Positions 1-8,372 of a DNA stretch of 64,000 bases are shown piece by piece. Location: the NCBI RefSeq assembly GCF_013282575.1, contig NZ_JAAAYE010000021.1, positions 33,779 to 97,778 of the forward strand. Reading direction: 5' to 3'. The notes beneath the pieces were generated by a model. The model made no database searches, was not told the origin of the DNA, and saw nothing but the letters and a program-made list of their open reading frames with translations. Source of the stretch: Paraburkholderia sp. NMBU_R16. Its GTDB lineage: Bacteria > Pseudomonadota > Gammaproteobacteria > Burkholderiales > Burkholderiaceae. Position 1 is the stretch's first letter. The number at the start of each line of letters is the position of its first letter. The translations under genes and the position numbers were made by a program.

Positions 1-294
1 CTGCGCGTCGTATCGATGCTGTTCCTGACGATCGCCGCCCTCACCGTGGCGGCCTGTACGCAGATCGTCGGCGTGTTGCTCGTCTTCACGCTGATGGTCG
101 GTCCTGCCGCCGCGGCGCAGAACATCTCCACGCGCCTTCGCAGCGGGATCGCGCTCGCCGCCGCGTTCGCACTGGCGCAGGCGTGGCTCGGCGTGACGCT
201 CGCGTTCTATACCGATTGGCCCACGAGCTTCTGGATCACCGCCCTCGCCGCACTCGTCTATCTGGCGAGTCTGCTCGCGCGACGCCGATCTTGA
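1..294 (+). CDS. Metal ABC transporter permease, C-terminal part
   Basis: The reading frame is open from the first base, so the gene starts before the window; 97 codons and the stop are visible. The piece is hydrophobic, with at least three membrane segments (around TIAALTVAAC, VLLVFTLMVGPAAAA and the last SFWITALAALVYLASLLA). The segment GVLLVFTLMVGPAAAAQNI followed by a short basic end is typical of the ABC-3 family of zinc/manganese/iron permeases (ZnuB, MntB). It would sit in the inner membrane with an ATPase and a binding protein encoded to the left. Family is assigned from the C-terminal pattern only; the metal cannot be told. Confidence 0.75.
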   Translation: MRVVSMLFLTIAALTVAACTQIVGVLLVFTLMVGPAAAAQNISTRLRSGIALAAAFALAQAWLGVTLAFYTDWPTSFWITALAALVYLASLLARRRS

Positions 295-402
295 CTTTCA
301 CTCCGCGCAAACCGATCATTCGCTCATCGACAGAACAAAAGATCGACCCCATCGCGTCCAATCGACGAGTGGGGTCATATCTGACTGGATCGGAGACAAG
401 CG

Positions 403-1803
403 ATGGACAATGCGCAGCGCAGCGCTTCAAATGTAATCGTCCACCTCGGCGCGGGATCGTTTCACCGCGCCCATCAGGCGTGGTATCTGCATCGGCTGCA
501 GCAGGCGAGCGCGCCGGGCGAGCCCCGATGGTCGCTCACGGTCGGCAATATCCGCGGCGACATGAATGCCGTGCTCGACGCACTGGCGGCGCAACAGGGG
601 CGCTATACGCTCGAGACCGTCACGCCGCAAGGCGAGCGCGCCTATGAAACGGTCGGCTCGATCGGCCGCGTGCTGCCGTGGTCGCCCGGGCTCGAGGCGC
701 TCGTCGAAGCGGGTGCCGATCCGGCGTGCAAGATCGTCTCGTTCACGGTGACCGAGGGCGGCTATTACCTCGACGAACACGACCGGCTCGATACGGCCAA
801 TGCCGATCTCGCCGCCGATCTGCGCGGCGGGCGAACCACGATCTACGGTGCGCTGGCTGCCATTCTCGAAGCCCGCCAATCCCGCAATGCGGGCCCCGTC
901 ACACTGCAAAGCTGCGACAACCTGCGCAGCAATGGCGAGCGGTTCGAAGCGGGCATGCGCGCGTTTCTCGAGTCGAGCGGCCGCACGGCGCTCGCCGAGT
1001 GGTTCGAAGCCAACACGTCCTGCCCCAATTCGATGGTCGATCGCATCACCCCGCGCCCCACACCCGAAGTTCGCGAACGCGTGAAGGCGGCGACCGGTGT
1101 CGACGACGCCTGTCCCGTCATGGGGGAGGCCTTCATCCAGTGGGTCATCGAAGATCGCTTTTGCGCCGGGCGTCCGGCATGGGAGCGCGTCGGCGCGGAA
1201 CTCGTCGAATCGGTGCTGCCCTACGAGGAAGCGAAAATCCGCATCCTGAACGCGAGCCATAGCTGCATCGCATGGGCCGGCACGCTCGCGGGGCTGACGT
1301 TCATTCATGAAGGCACGCACGACGCGCAGATCCGCCGGTTCGCGTACGACTATGTGACGCAGGACGTTATCCCCTGTCTCACGCCCAGTCCGCTCGATCT
1401 CGCCCGCTATCGCGACGTCGTGCTCGACCGCTTCGGCAATCCGTATATCCAGGACACGAATCAACGCGTGGCCGCCGATGGCTTTTCGAAGATTCCAGGC
1501 TTCATCGCGCCGACGCTTTCGGAATCCTTTGCGCGCGGCGTCGAGCCTCGAGCTACCGCGGTCCTGCCCGCGCTTTTTTTCCGCTTTCTCGAGCGCTGGC
1601 GGCAAGGCACGTTGCCCTATACCTATCAGGATGGCGTGATGGACGAGGCCGCCGCGCGCGGCATGTTCGACGCGCCCGACCCACTGGCCGCTTTTTGCGC
1701 ATCCCGGCTCCTGTGGGGTGGGCTGGCCGACAGCCCAGCCCTCGTGGCCGCGCTGCGAAGCGCGCTCGAGCGTGTCGATGGCTGGCTCGCCTCGAGGCGC
1801 TGA
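403..1803 (+). CDS. dalD: Mannitol dehydrogenase family protein (probably D-arabinitol 4-dehydrogenase)
   Basis: A 466-residue NAD-dependent polyol dehydrogenase of the long-chain mannitol dehydrogenase family, which oxidises a polyol such as D-arabitol or mannitol to the ketose in the cytoplasm. The N-terminal NAD-binding motif LGAGSFHRAHQ (residues about 15-25) and the catalytic stretch AKIRILNASHSCIAW, with Lys, Asn and His at the expected spacing, are visible. Length fits the family. The next gene is a xylulokinase, and D-xylulose is the product of arabitol oxidation, so arabitol is the best guess for substrate; this is context, not proof. A GGAGA sequence lies ahead of the ATG. Confidence 0.85.
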   Translation: MDNAQRSASNVIVHLGAGSFHRAHQAWYLHRLQQASAPGEPRWSLTVGNIRGDMNAVLDALAAQQGRYTLETVTPQGERAYETVGSIGRVLPWSPGLEALVEAGADPACKIVSFTVTEGGYYLDEHDRLDTANADLAADLRGGRTTIYGALAAILEARQSRNAGPVTLQSCDNLRSNGERFEAGMRAFLESSGRTALAEWFEANTSCPNSMVDRITPRPTPEVRERVKAATGVDDACPVMGEAFIQWVIEDRFCAGRPAWERVGAELVESVLPYEEAKIRILNASHSCIAWAGTLAGLTFIHEGTHDAQIRRFAYDYVTQDVIPCLTPSPLDLARYRDVVLDRFGNPYIQDTNQRVAADGFSKIPGFIAPTLSESFARGVEPRATAVLPALFFRFLERWRQGTLPYTYQDGVMDEAAARGMFDAPDPLAAFCASRLLWGGLADSPALVAALRSALERVDGWLASRR

Positions 1804-1901
1804 ATCGATCGGCAGGGCTCACCCCCATTGCAGTGCATCATTGCGCCCGGCTAAAGTAGCGCATCGCGCTTTTCGACTCCGAATCTGAAGGGCTCACCGC
1901 C

Positions 1902-3392
1902 ATGTATCTCGGCATCGATCTCGGCACGTCCGAAGTGAAGGTCTTGCTGCTGGACCCGAACGGGCACGTGCTCGGCACGGCCGGCTCGCCGTTTTCCGTC
2001 TCGCGGCCGCATCCGCGCTGGTCCGAGCAGAACCCCGCCGACTGGTGGGAAGGCACCTGCATTGCGCTCGCGAAGCTGCGCGAGTTGCACCGCGAAGCGT
2101 TTTCGCAGGTGCGCGGCATCGGACTCTCCGGTCAGATGCATGGCGCCGTCTTGCTCGACGAGCAGGACCGCGTGCTGCGTCCCGCGATTCTCTGGAACGA
2201 CATGCGCAGCGTCGACGAATGCGAAGCGCTGACCGCGCGCGCGCCGCGGCTGCCTGAAATCGCCGGGAACCTGGCCATGCCGGGTTTTACCGCGCCGAAG
2301 CTGCTGTGGGTCGCGCGCCACGAACCCGAACTCTTTCGCCGTACCGCTACGGTGCTGCTGCCGAAAGACTATTTGCGCCTCATGATGACGGGCGACAAGG
2401 TCTCGGATCCCTCGGACGCCGCTGGGACGCTTTGGCTCGATGTCGGCCGGCGCGACTGGTCCGACGAACTGCTCGGCGCATGCGACATGAAACGCGCCCA
2501 AATGCCCCGCTTGGCTGAGGGCAGCGCCCCGTCGGGCGTGCTGCGGCCCGAGCTCGCCCGTGACTGGGGGCTTGCCTCGAACGAGATCGTCGTTGCGGCC
2601 GGTGGCGGCGACAACGCGACGAGCGCCATCGGCATCGGTGCGACGGAGCCCGGCGACGGTTTCGTCTCGCTCGGTACGTCCGGGGTGTTATGCGTCGTCG
2701 GAGATCGTTTCCTGCCGAATCCCGCTTCCGCCGTTCATGCGTTTTGCCATGCCATTCCCGACCGCTGGCATCAGATGAGTGTGGTGCTCTCCGCGGCGAG
2801 CTGTCTGCGCTGGGTCTGCAAGCTGACCGGCACCGACGAGCCGACGCTCGTCGCCGAAGCTGCCGCGCTGCCGCCGGAAGCGCTCGGCGATGCGCCGATT
2901 TTTCTACCCTATCTGTCGGGGGAGCGCACGCCCCATAACGATCCGTTCGCGCAGGGCGTTTTCTTCGGCATGACGCATGCGACCGATCGCGCGCTGCTCG
3001 GCTACGCCGTGCTCGAAGGCGTGACGCTCGCGCTGGCCGACGGGCTCGACGCCTTGGCCGCCGCCGGGACCACGCCGAACGCGCTCTCGCTGCTGGGCGG
3101 CGGAGCGCGCAGCGCCTACTGGGCGCAGTTGCTCGCCGATGCGCTATCGACTCCGACACGTCAGCATGGCGGCGGAGAAACCGGCGCGGCGCTCGGCGCG
3201 GCACGGCTCGGATGGCTGGCGGCGGGCGGCGACCCTGCGCAGGCATTGGCCAAGCCGCCCATCGTCGCGGAGTTCGCACCGAACGCCGAGCGGCATGCTG
3301 GATTGCGCAGGCGGCTCAATTCGTACCGAGCGCTCTATCGTCACGTGCGGCCGCTGTTCGATCCGGCACATCGGCAAGTCGCCTGCATGTAA
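1902..3392 (+). CDS. xylB: Xylulokinase (FGGY family)
   Basis: A 496-residue FGGY sugar kinase that would phosphorylate D-xylulose to xylulose 5-phosphate for the pentose phosphate pathway. The N terminus MYLGIDLGTSEVKVLLLD is the ATP-binding phosphate-1 motif. GLSGQMHGAVLLD and the later GDGFVSLGTSGVL and LLGGGARSAYWAQLLAD match the xylulokinase subgroup. It lies 98 bases after the polyol dehydrogenase and 40 bases before the SorC regulator, all on the plus strand, so the three probably form one unit. A second xylulokinase lies at 14220-15686; the two share the family motifs but differ widely in between. Confidence 0.9.
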   Translation: MYLGIDLGTSEVKVLLLDPNGHVLGTAGSPFSVSRPHPRWSEQNPADWWEGTCIALAKLRELHREAFSQVRGIGLSGQMHGAVLLDEQDRVLRPAILWNDMRSVDECEALTARAPRLPEIAGNLAMPGFTAPKLLWVARHEPELFRRTATVLLPKDYLRLMMTGDKVSDPSDAAGTLWLDVGRRDWSDELLGACDMKRAQMPRLAEGSAPSGVLRPELARDWGLASNEIVVAAGGGDNATSAIGIGATEPGDGFVSLGTSGVLCVVGDRFLPNPASAVHAFCHAIPDRWHQMSVVLSAASCLRWVCKLTGTDEPTLVAEAAALPPEALGDAPIFLPYLSGERTPHNDPFAQGVFFGMTHATDRALLGYAVLEGVTLALADGLDALAAAGTTPNALSLLGGGARSAYWAQLLADALSTPTRQHGGGETGAALGAARLGWLAAGGDPAQALAKPPIVAEFAPNAERHAGLRRRLNSYRALYRHVRPLFDPAHRQVACM

Positions 3393-3432
3393 GCGGCCCA
3401 AAAGGTTTTTCAGTCCTATCGGCATCGCATCC

Positions 3433-4383
3433 GTGTCCAAATCCAACGACAAGCTCGAACTTGCAACCCGCGCGGCCTGGCTCTACTACGTAGCCGGCGA
3501 TACGCAAAATGAGATCGCCGAGAAGTTGCAAGTCTCGCGCCCCGTTGCGCAGCGGCTCGTGGCATTCGCTGTCGAAAAGAATCTGATTCGTGTGCGCGTC
3601 GAGCATCGCTTGGCCGATTGCCTCGCGCTCGCCGCGCGCCTGTCGGAGCGATACGGCTTGTCGATGTGCGAGATCGCACCCGTCGACGACGATAGCCCCG
3701 AAGCGATCGGCCGCAAGCTTGCCGTCGCGGGCGCGCAGGTCATGGAACGCTATCTGAGCGAAGAAAAGCCGATGATCGTCGCCGTCAGCAGCGGCCGTAC
3801 GCTCAAGGCTGCCGTCGATCAACTCGGGCAGATCGAGCGGCCGCAGCATCGGCTCGTCTCGATGGTCGGTGCGATCGCGCAAGACGGATCGTCGAACCGT
3901 TACGACGTCGCGCTGCATATTTCGGAGAAGACGGGCGGCAAGCACTTTCTGCTGCCGGCGCCGCTGCTTGCCGATAGCGAAGCCGAGCGGGCGCAGTGGT
4001 GCAACCACCGTCTTTATCGCATCGTCGAAGGCCTGTCCGCGCAAGCGGACGTGGCGTTCGTCGGCATCGGCGACATCGGGCCGCAATGCCCGCTTCATGT
4101 CGACGGCTTCATCACGGCAGACGAAGTGCAAGAACTCACGAGCCTCGGCGCCAGGGCGGAAATGTTGGGGCTGCCGATCAATGACGAAGGCGCGCGCGTT
4201 GAATCGCCGACAGGGCGGCGCGTGACGAGCCTGCAGCTCGATGCGCCGCCCAAACGCCCGACGATCGGTTTTGCGGGCGGCCCGCGCAAGCATCGGGCCG
4301 TGCTGGCCGCGCTCAAAGGCGGCTGGCTCTCGGGGCTGGTGACCGATGAAGCGTGCGCGCGTGTGGCATTGGCGGAGGCCTAA
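3433..4383 (+). CDS. SorC/DeoR-type sugar-binding transcriptional regulator
   Basis: A 316-residue regulator. The N terminus carries a helix-turn-helix (AAWLYYVAGDTQNEIAEKLQVSRPVAQRLV), followed by a SorC-type sugar-phosphate-binding domain with MIVAVSSGRTLKAAVDQL and a C-terminal TIGFAGGPRKHRAVLAALKGGWLSGLVTDE. The frame is open further upstream inside the xylulokinase gene, but homology starts just after the GTG at 3433, so I take that GTG. It is placed last in the plus-strand polyol unit and converges on the ABC transport operon, so it likely senses a polyol-derived sugar phosphate and controls both. Palindromes at 10627-10658 are candidate operators. Confidence 0.85.
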   Translation: MSKSNDKLELATRAAWLYYVAGDTQNEIAEKLQVSRPVAQRLVAFAVEKNLIRVRVEHRLADCLALAARLSERYGLSMCEIAPVDDDSPEAIGRKLAVAGAQVMERYLSEEKPMIVAVSSGRTLKAAVDQLGQIERPQHRLVSMVGAIAQDGSSNRYDVALHISEKTGGKHFLLPAPLLADSEAERAQWCNHRLYRIVEGLSAQADVAFVGIGDIGPQCPLHVDGFITADEVQELTSLGARAEMLGLPINDEGARVESPTGRRVTSLQLDAPPKRPTIGFAGGPRKHRAVLAALKGGWLSGLVTDEACARVALAEA

Positions 4384-4454
4384 CGCCTGTTCGCGCTCAT
4401 TGCGGACTTGTGCCGGCAAGCTCCCCGGCGAAGAACGCCGAGAGCCATTGAGGT

Positions 4455-4483
4455 ACGGGCCGCCAATGCGACTCACGGCCCGT
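4455..4483. terminator. Possible bidirectional terminator hairpin
   Basis: Between the convergent SorC and ATPase genes, ACGGGCCG (4455-4462) can pair perfectly with CGGCCCGT (4476-4483) around a 13-base loop. The U-run is short on either side (TTT on the plus strand), so efficiency is uncertain. The rest of the 160-base gap shows nothing clear. Confidence 0.4.
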
Positions 4484-4543
4484 TTGGCATAAGCGCAGGC
4501 TGCCCTGCCTCGATCGCAGGTGGAATCGCCCCGCCCCGGCGGC

Positions 4544-5665
4544 TCACGCCGCCGACAGTACCTCGACGATCTTGCGATCGAACGCGCGGCCCTCCTGATC
4601 GAACAGATGGCAATGCTCCGGCTCCGAGCCGAGTCTCAACGCCTCACCCCGCTCATGCCGCTCGAGCGGGGGAATGCGCGCGATCAGTCCGTCGGGCGCC
4701 ACCGGGGAATCCGCGTAAAGATAGGCGGCGTCGCCAAGCGACTCGACCGCGGTCACCGTCGCGGCCACACCGAACTCGCTGCCACCCGCGGCGCGTACGT
4801 GCAAGTGCTCGGGGCGAACACCGACCGTGACGGGCTCGCCCTCGCGTACGCCGCGCGGCTCCACGGCCACTTGTTGCATCTCGCCGGTTTCGTAGCGCAC
4901 GAGCACGCCATCGGGCCCTGAGCTTTGCACGACGCCTGCAAGGAAATTCATCTTCGGCGAACCGATGAAACCCGCCACGAAGCGGTTCGCAGGCGCGTGG
5001 TAAAGACGGTTCGGGCTGCCGACTTGTTCGACGTTGCCGGCGGACATCACGACGATCTTGTCGGCCAGCGTCATCGCTTCGACCTGATCGTGCGTCACGT
5101 AGATCATCGTGGTCTTCAAATCGTCGTGCAGCCGCGCGAATTCGAGCCGCATCTTCACGCGCAGCGCCGCATCGAGGTTCGAGAGCGGCTCGTCGAAAAG
5201 AAACACCTTGGGCTTGCGCGTAATCGCACGCCCGATCGCCACGCGCTGCCGCTGGCCGCCCGACAGCTGCTTCGGTTTGCGGTCGAGCAGGTGATCGATA
5301 TGCAGAATCTTCGCGGCGTTGCGCACGGCCTCGTCGATCTCGGCCTTCTTCGTGCCCGCGAGTTTGAGGCCGAACGCCATGTTGTCGTAGAGCGACATAT
5401 GCGGATAAAGCGCGTACGACTGGAACACCATGGCGATGCCGCGCTTGGCGGGCGGCACCTCGTTCATGCGCGCGCCGTCGATGGTCAGCTCGCCGCCGCT
5501 GATGTCCTCGAGGCCCGCGATCATCCTGAGCAACGTCGATTTCCCGCAGCCGCTCGGACCGACGAACACGACGAACTCGCCATCGGCAATATCGAGATTC
5601 ACATTGCGCAGCACTTCGTTTTCGTCGTAGCGCTTCGCAATGCCGCGCAAGGTTACGCTTGCCAT
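4544..5665 (-). CDS. ugpC: Polyol/sugar ABC transporter ATP-binding protein (UgpC/MalK type)
   Basis: A 373-residue ATPase powering the polyol importer from the cytoplasmic side. Walker A GPSGCGKST (36-44), signature LSGGQRQRVAIGRA (134-147) and Walker B VFLFDEP (154-160) are intact, followed by the regulatory OB-fold (TOBE) domain of MalK-like subunits, with VGVRPEHLHV. The frame is open far upstream, but the ATG at 5665 gives the standard MASVTLRGIAKRY start and sits 13 bases inside the HAD gene, so translation is probably coupled. It is the last gene of the operon. The gene name is that of the family; the substrate is more likely a polyol than glycerol 3-phosphate. Confidence 0.9.
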   Translation of the reverse strand: MASVTLRGIAKRYDENEVLRNVNLDIADGEFVVFVGPSGCGKSTLLRMIAGLEDISGGELTIDGARMNEVPPAKRGIAMVFQSYALYPHMSLYDNMAFGLKLAGTKKAEIDEAVRNAAKILHIDHLLDRKPKQLSGGQRQRVAIGRAITRKPKVFLFDEPLSNLDAALRVKMRLEFARLHDDLKTTMIYVTHDQVEAMTLADKIVVMSAGNVEQVGSPNRLYHAPANRFVAGFIGSPKMNFLAGVVQSSGPDGVLVRYETGEMQQVAVEPRGVREGEPVTVGVRPEHLHVRAAGGSEFGVAATVTAVESLGDAAYLYADSPVAPDGLIARIPPLERHERGEALRLGSEPEHCHLFDQEGRAFDRKIVEVLSAA

Positions 5666-6396
5666 GATTCGTCTCCTTTCATATCGGTCGATGCCCGTGC
5701 GAACGCGTCGCCCGAGTCGAGCCATCGGTCGACGAGCGCCGGCAGGCGGCGCATGTCGTCGAATACGTGTCGTGCGCCCGCAGCCGTGAGCGCATCGACG
5801 TGTTGATGAGTCGCATGCCCGCCACCGACGAAGCCGAGCGCCGTCATACCCGCGGCACTCGCGGCCGCGACCCCGGCCACGCTGTCCTCGACGACGAGGC
5901 ATGCCTGCGGCGCCACGCCCAAATGATCTGCCGCGGCAAGGTAGACATCGGGCGCAGGCTTCGGCCGCGCGACGCGATCGGCGCAAAAGAGCCTGTCGCC
6001 GAAAAAGCGCGCGAGCCCGGTGCGGGCCAGCACGGCCTCGACATAGCCCGTGTAGCTGTTGCTCGCGCAAGCCTTCGTCAGCGAAACGGCGTCGAGCGCC
6101 ACTTCGACGCCCGCGACGATGGGCGCGTCGCGCGCCGCGGCTTCGACACTGCGCCTGATCGCTTCGATCTCGTCGCCGCGCAACGTCTTGCCGAGCTCGG
6201 CCGCGCTGTCGCCGAGCACGCGCTCGATACGCAGCCCCAGCAGCGGCATCACGACAGGCTCCACGTCGACATCGGGCCATCGCGCGCTGAGTTCGGCGAT
6301 CAGCATCTGTGCCGCGACCGCTTCGCTGTCGATGAGTACCCCATCGCAATCGCAAATCAACAGCCGGTCGGGGCGAGCAGCGATCGATCCCGTCAT
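5653..6396 (-). CDS. HAD-superfamily phosphatase within the polyol operon
   Basis: A 247-residue haloacid-dehalogenase-like hydrolase (subfamily IA). The nucleophile motif CDCDGVLIDSE gives Asp16 and Asp18. The later KPAPDVYLAAADHLGV (motif III lysine region) and CLVVEDSVAGVAAASAAGM (motif IV) are present, with a cap domain between motifs I and II. The pattern resembles sugar-phosphate phosphatases such as 2-deoxyglucose-6-phosphate or polyol-phosphate phosphatases. Its start overlaps the permease stop as ATGA, and its end overlaps the ATPase start by 13 bases, so it is made together with the transporter. The substrate is unknown; removing toxic or dead-end sugar phosphates is a reasonable inference. 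Confidence 0.85.
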   Translation of the reverse strand: MTGSIAARPDRLLICDCDGVLIDSEAVAAQMLIAELSARWPDVDVEPVVMPLLGLRIERVLGDSAAELGKTLRGDEIEAIRRSVEAAARDAPIVAGVEVALDAVSLTKACASNSYTGYVEAVLARTGLARFFGDRLFCADRVARPKPAPDVYLAAADHLGVAPQACLVVEDSVAGVAAASAAGMTALGFVGGGHATHQHVDALTAAGARHVFDDMRRLPALVDRWLDSGDAFARASTDMKGDESWQA

Positions 6397-7253
6397 TTCA
6401 CGGCTCCGAACGTCAAGCCGCGAACGAGCTGCTTCTGCGAGACCCAGCCGACGAGCAGAATCGGCGCGACGGCCAGCAGCGATGCAGCCGACAGCTTCGC
6501 CCAGAAGAGGCCCTCCGGGCTCGAGTACGAGGCGATGAACACAGTCAGCGGCGCCGCATGCGAGCTCGACAGATTGATGCTCCAGAACGCCTCGTTCCAC
6601 GAAAGTATGACGAGCAACAGCGCGGTGGACGCGAGCCCCGGCAATGCCATCGGCGTGAGCAGATAGACGATTTCCTGCCAGGTCGACGCGCCGTCGATGC
6701 GGCCTGCCTCGAGGATGTCGCGCGGAATTTCGTTGAAGTACGTGAATGCCATCCAGACCGCGATAGGCAGGTTCATCAACGAATAGACGATGACGAGGCC
6801 CCAGACCGTATCGAGCAGTCCGAGGTTCTTCCAGAGCAAGTAGATCGGCACGAGTACGCCGACGGATGGCATCATCTTCGTCGAGAGCATCCACAACAGC
6901 AGCTTTTGCGTGCGCCGCGTCGGGAAAAACGCCATCGTATAGGCGGCCGGCACCGCGAACGCGAGGCACAACAGCGTAACGCCGGCCGAGATCAGAATCG
7001 AGTTGCGCGCGAAAGCAAAGTAATCGCTGCGGGCAAAAACCTCCCTGAAGCTGTCGAACGTCGGCGAAAAAATGAGCGAAGAGGCATAGGCGTCGCGCTC
7101 CGTCTTGAATGCGGTGATCGTCATCCAGAAGATCGGAAAGAACAGCGCGAGCGAGATCAGCCACGCGAATGTGCCCGGTATCGCGCGCTTGAGCGCGGCG
7201 AGCGACGGCAATGGCCACCCCGTGCGGGCGGCAGGCAGCGTCGGATGGCTCAT
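6393..7253 (-). CDS. Polyol ABC transporter permease, second subunit (MalG type)
   Basis: A 286-residue inner-membrane permease with about six hydrophobic segments, starting with FAWLISLALFFPIFWMTITAF. The EAA loop that contacts the ATPase is visible as EAGRIDGASTWQEIVYLLTP (about residues 185-205). It forms the import channel with the upstream permease. Starts and stops overlap with the neighbours on both sides (ATGA at each junction), a tightly coupled operon. The C terminus GWVSQKQLVRGLTFGAVK is typical of mannitol/sorbitol permeases of this class. Confidence 0.9.
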   Translation of the reverse strand: MSHPTLPAARTGWPLPSLAALKRAIPGTFAWLISLALFFPIFWMTITAFKTERDAYASSLIFSPTFDSFREVFARSDYFAFARNSILISAGVTLLCLAFAVPAAYTMAFFPTRRTQKLLLWMLSTKMMPSVGVLVPIYLLWKNLGLLDTVWGLVIVYSLMNLPIAVWMAFTYFNEIPRDILEAGRIDGASTWQEIVYLLTPMALPGLASTALLLVILSWNEAFWSINLSSSHAAPLTVFIASYSSPEGLFWAKLSAASLLAVAPILLVGWVSQKQLVRGLTFGAVK

Positions 7254-8185
7254 TTGTCGTACTCCCCTTTGAGGTTTTTCGCGAGCATGCGCACGAGAAA
7301 GAACGCGACGACATTCGCGAGCACGACGGCGAGAATGCCGCCCGCCGACGCGAGCCCGACATCGAACTGCTGCAGACCGAGCGCATAGATGAGGTACGAC
7401 AGGATCGTCGTCGCATTGCCCGGGCCGCCCGAGGTCGTCGTATAGATCTCGGCGAAGATCGACAGCAGGAAAATCGTCTCCATCATGACTACCACCGCAA
7501 TGGCTCGCCGCAGGTGCGGCAGCGTGATGAAGAAGAACATGGCGATGGGGCCGGCGCCGTCGATGCGCGCGGCTTCTTTTTGCTCTTCGTCGAGCGATTG
7601 AATCGCCGTGAACAAAATCAGAAACGCGAATGGCAGCCATTGCCAGGCGACGATCACGATGATCGAGAACAGCGGGTAGTCGGCCAGCCAATCGACGGGC
7701 TGCATACCGAAAGCACGCATCAGGTCGGCCATGATGCCGTAGACCGGATGCAGCATCATGTTCTTCCAGATGAGCGCGCTGACCGTGGGCATGACGAAGA
7801 ACGGCGCGATCGCGAACAGGCGTGCAATACCCTGGCCGATGAATTTCCGATCGAAGAGTACCGCCATCAACACACCGCCGACGACCGTAATGCCGAGCAC
7901 CGACCCGATCAGCTCGAGCGTGTGCACGATCGAGGGCATGAACGCCGGATCGGTGATCAGATAGCGGTAGTTGTCGAGGCCGGCAAACCCGGTGGCATCG
8001 GGATTGAGCAGGTTGTAGCGCGAGAACGAGTACCAGATCGTCATCGCGAGCGGAATCGTCATCCAGAGCACGAGAACCGCGACGGAAGGCATCGCGAGCC
8101 AGCGTGTCGGCAATGCGCGCCGCTCGGGACTCGGCACGGCGGCCTCGTTCTCCGCATGCACCATGGGAAGGTGAAGATGTCGCAT
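7250..8185 (-). CDS. Polyol ABC transporter permease, first subunit (MalF type)
   Basis: A 311-residue inner-membrane permease. The first membrane segment is around SVAVLVLWMTIPLAMTIWYSF, and the EAA loop EEQKEAARIDGAGPIAMFFFITLP is clear. The frame continues upstream of the chosen start, but the ATG at 8185 has a strong ribosome binding site (AGGAGG on the minus strand, near 8191-8200), which settles it. It follows the binding-protein gene after a 187-base gap that holds a strong hairpin, and overlaps the next permease by 4 bases. Confidence 0.9.
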   Translation of the reverse strand: MRHLHLPMVHAENEAAVPSPERRALPTRWLAMPSVAVLVLWMTIPLAMTIWYSFSRYNLLNPDATGFAGLDNYRYLITDPAFMPSIVHTLELIGSVLGITVVGGVLMAVLFDRKFIGQGIARLFAIAPFFVMPTVSALIWKNMMLHPVYGIMADLMRAFGMQPVDWLADYPLFSIIVIVAWQWLPFAFLILFTAIQSLDEEQKEAARIDGAGPIAMFFFITLPHLRRAIAVVVMMETIFLLSIFAEIYTTTSGGPGNATTILSYLIYALGLQQFDVGLASAGGILAVVLANVVAFFLVRMLAKNLKGEYDK

Positions 8186-8261
8186 CGTTAAGGCCTCCTG
8201 ATCTTCCGTCACCTCGTTACATCGGCCCGGCCCGTCTTGCTCGGCGTGCCGGGCGAACGGC

Positions 8262-8350
8262 GCGGGACCCGACGATGCGCATGGCACGCATGGCATGCAT
8301 GGCACGTATTGCGCGCATCGTCCGATCGATTACTGCGTTTCGGGTCCCGC
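8262..8350 (-). repeat. Composite hairpin between binding-protein and permease genes
   Basis: One 19-base left arm (8262-8280) pairs with two separate right arms: GCGGGACCCG (8262-8271) with 8341-8350, and GACGATGCGC (8271-8280) with 8313-8322, both perfect over 10 bases. The inner loop holds three tandem 9-base units GCATGGCAY (8279-8305). In the mRNA it follows the binding-protein stop and precedes the permease ribosome binding site. Hairpins there are known in other import operons (malE-malF type) to protect the upstream message and lower downstream expression. Confidence 0.7.
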
Positions 8351-8372
8351 TGCCGCGGGTGCGTCTTGCCGG

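Noticed and set aside
427..1605. Long minus-strand frame of 392 codons
   Set aside because: It lies antisense to the polyol dehydrogenase, which has clear family motifs; the frame is a by-product of high GC content.
8279..8305. Tandem GCATGGCAY repeats as an integration or iteron site
   Set aside because: They sit inside the loop of a strong hairpin between operon genes; no replication or integrase gene is near.
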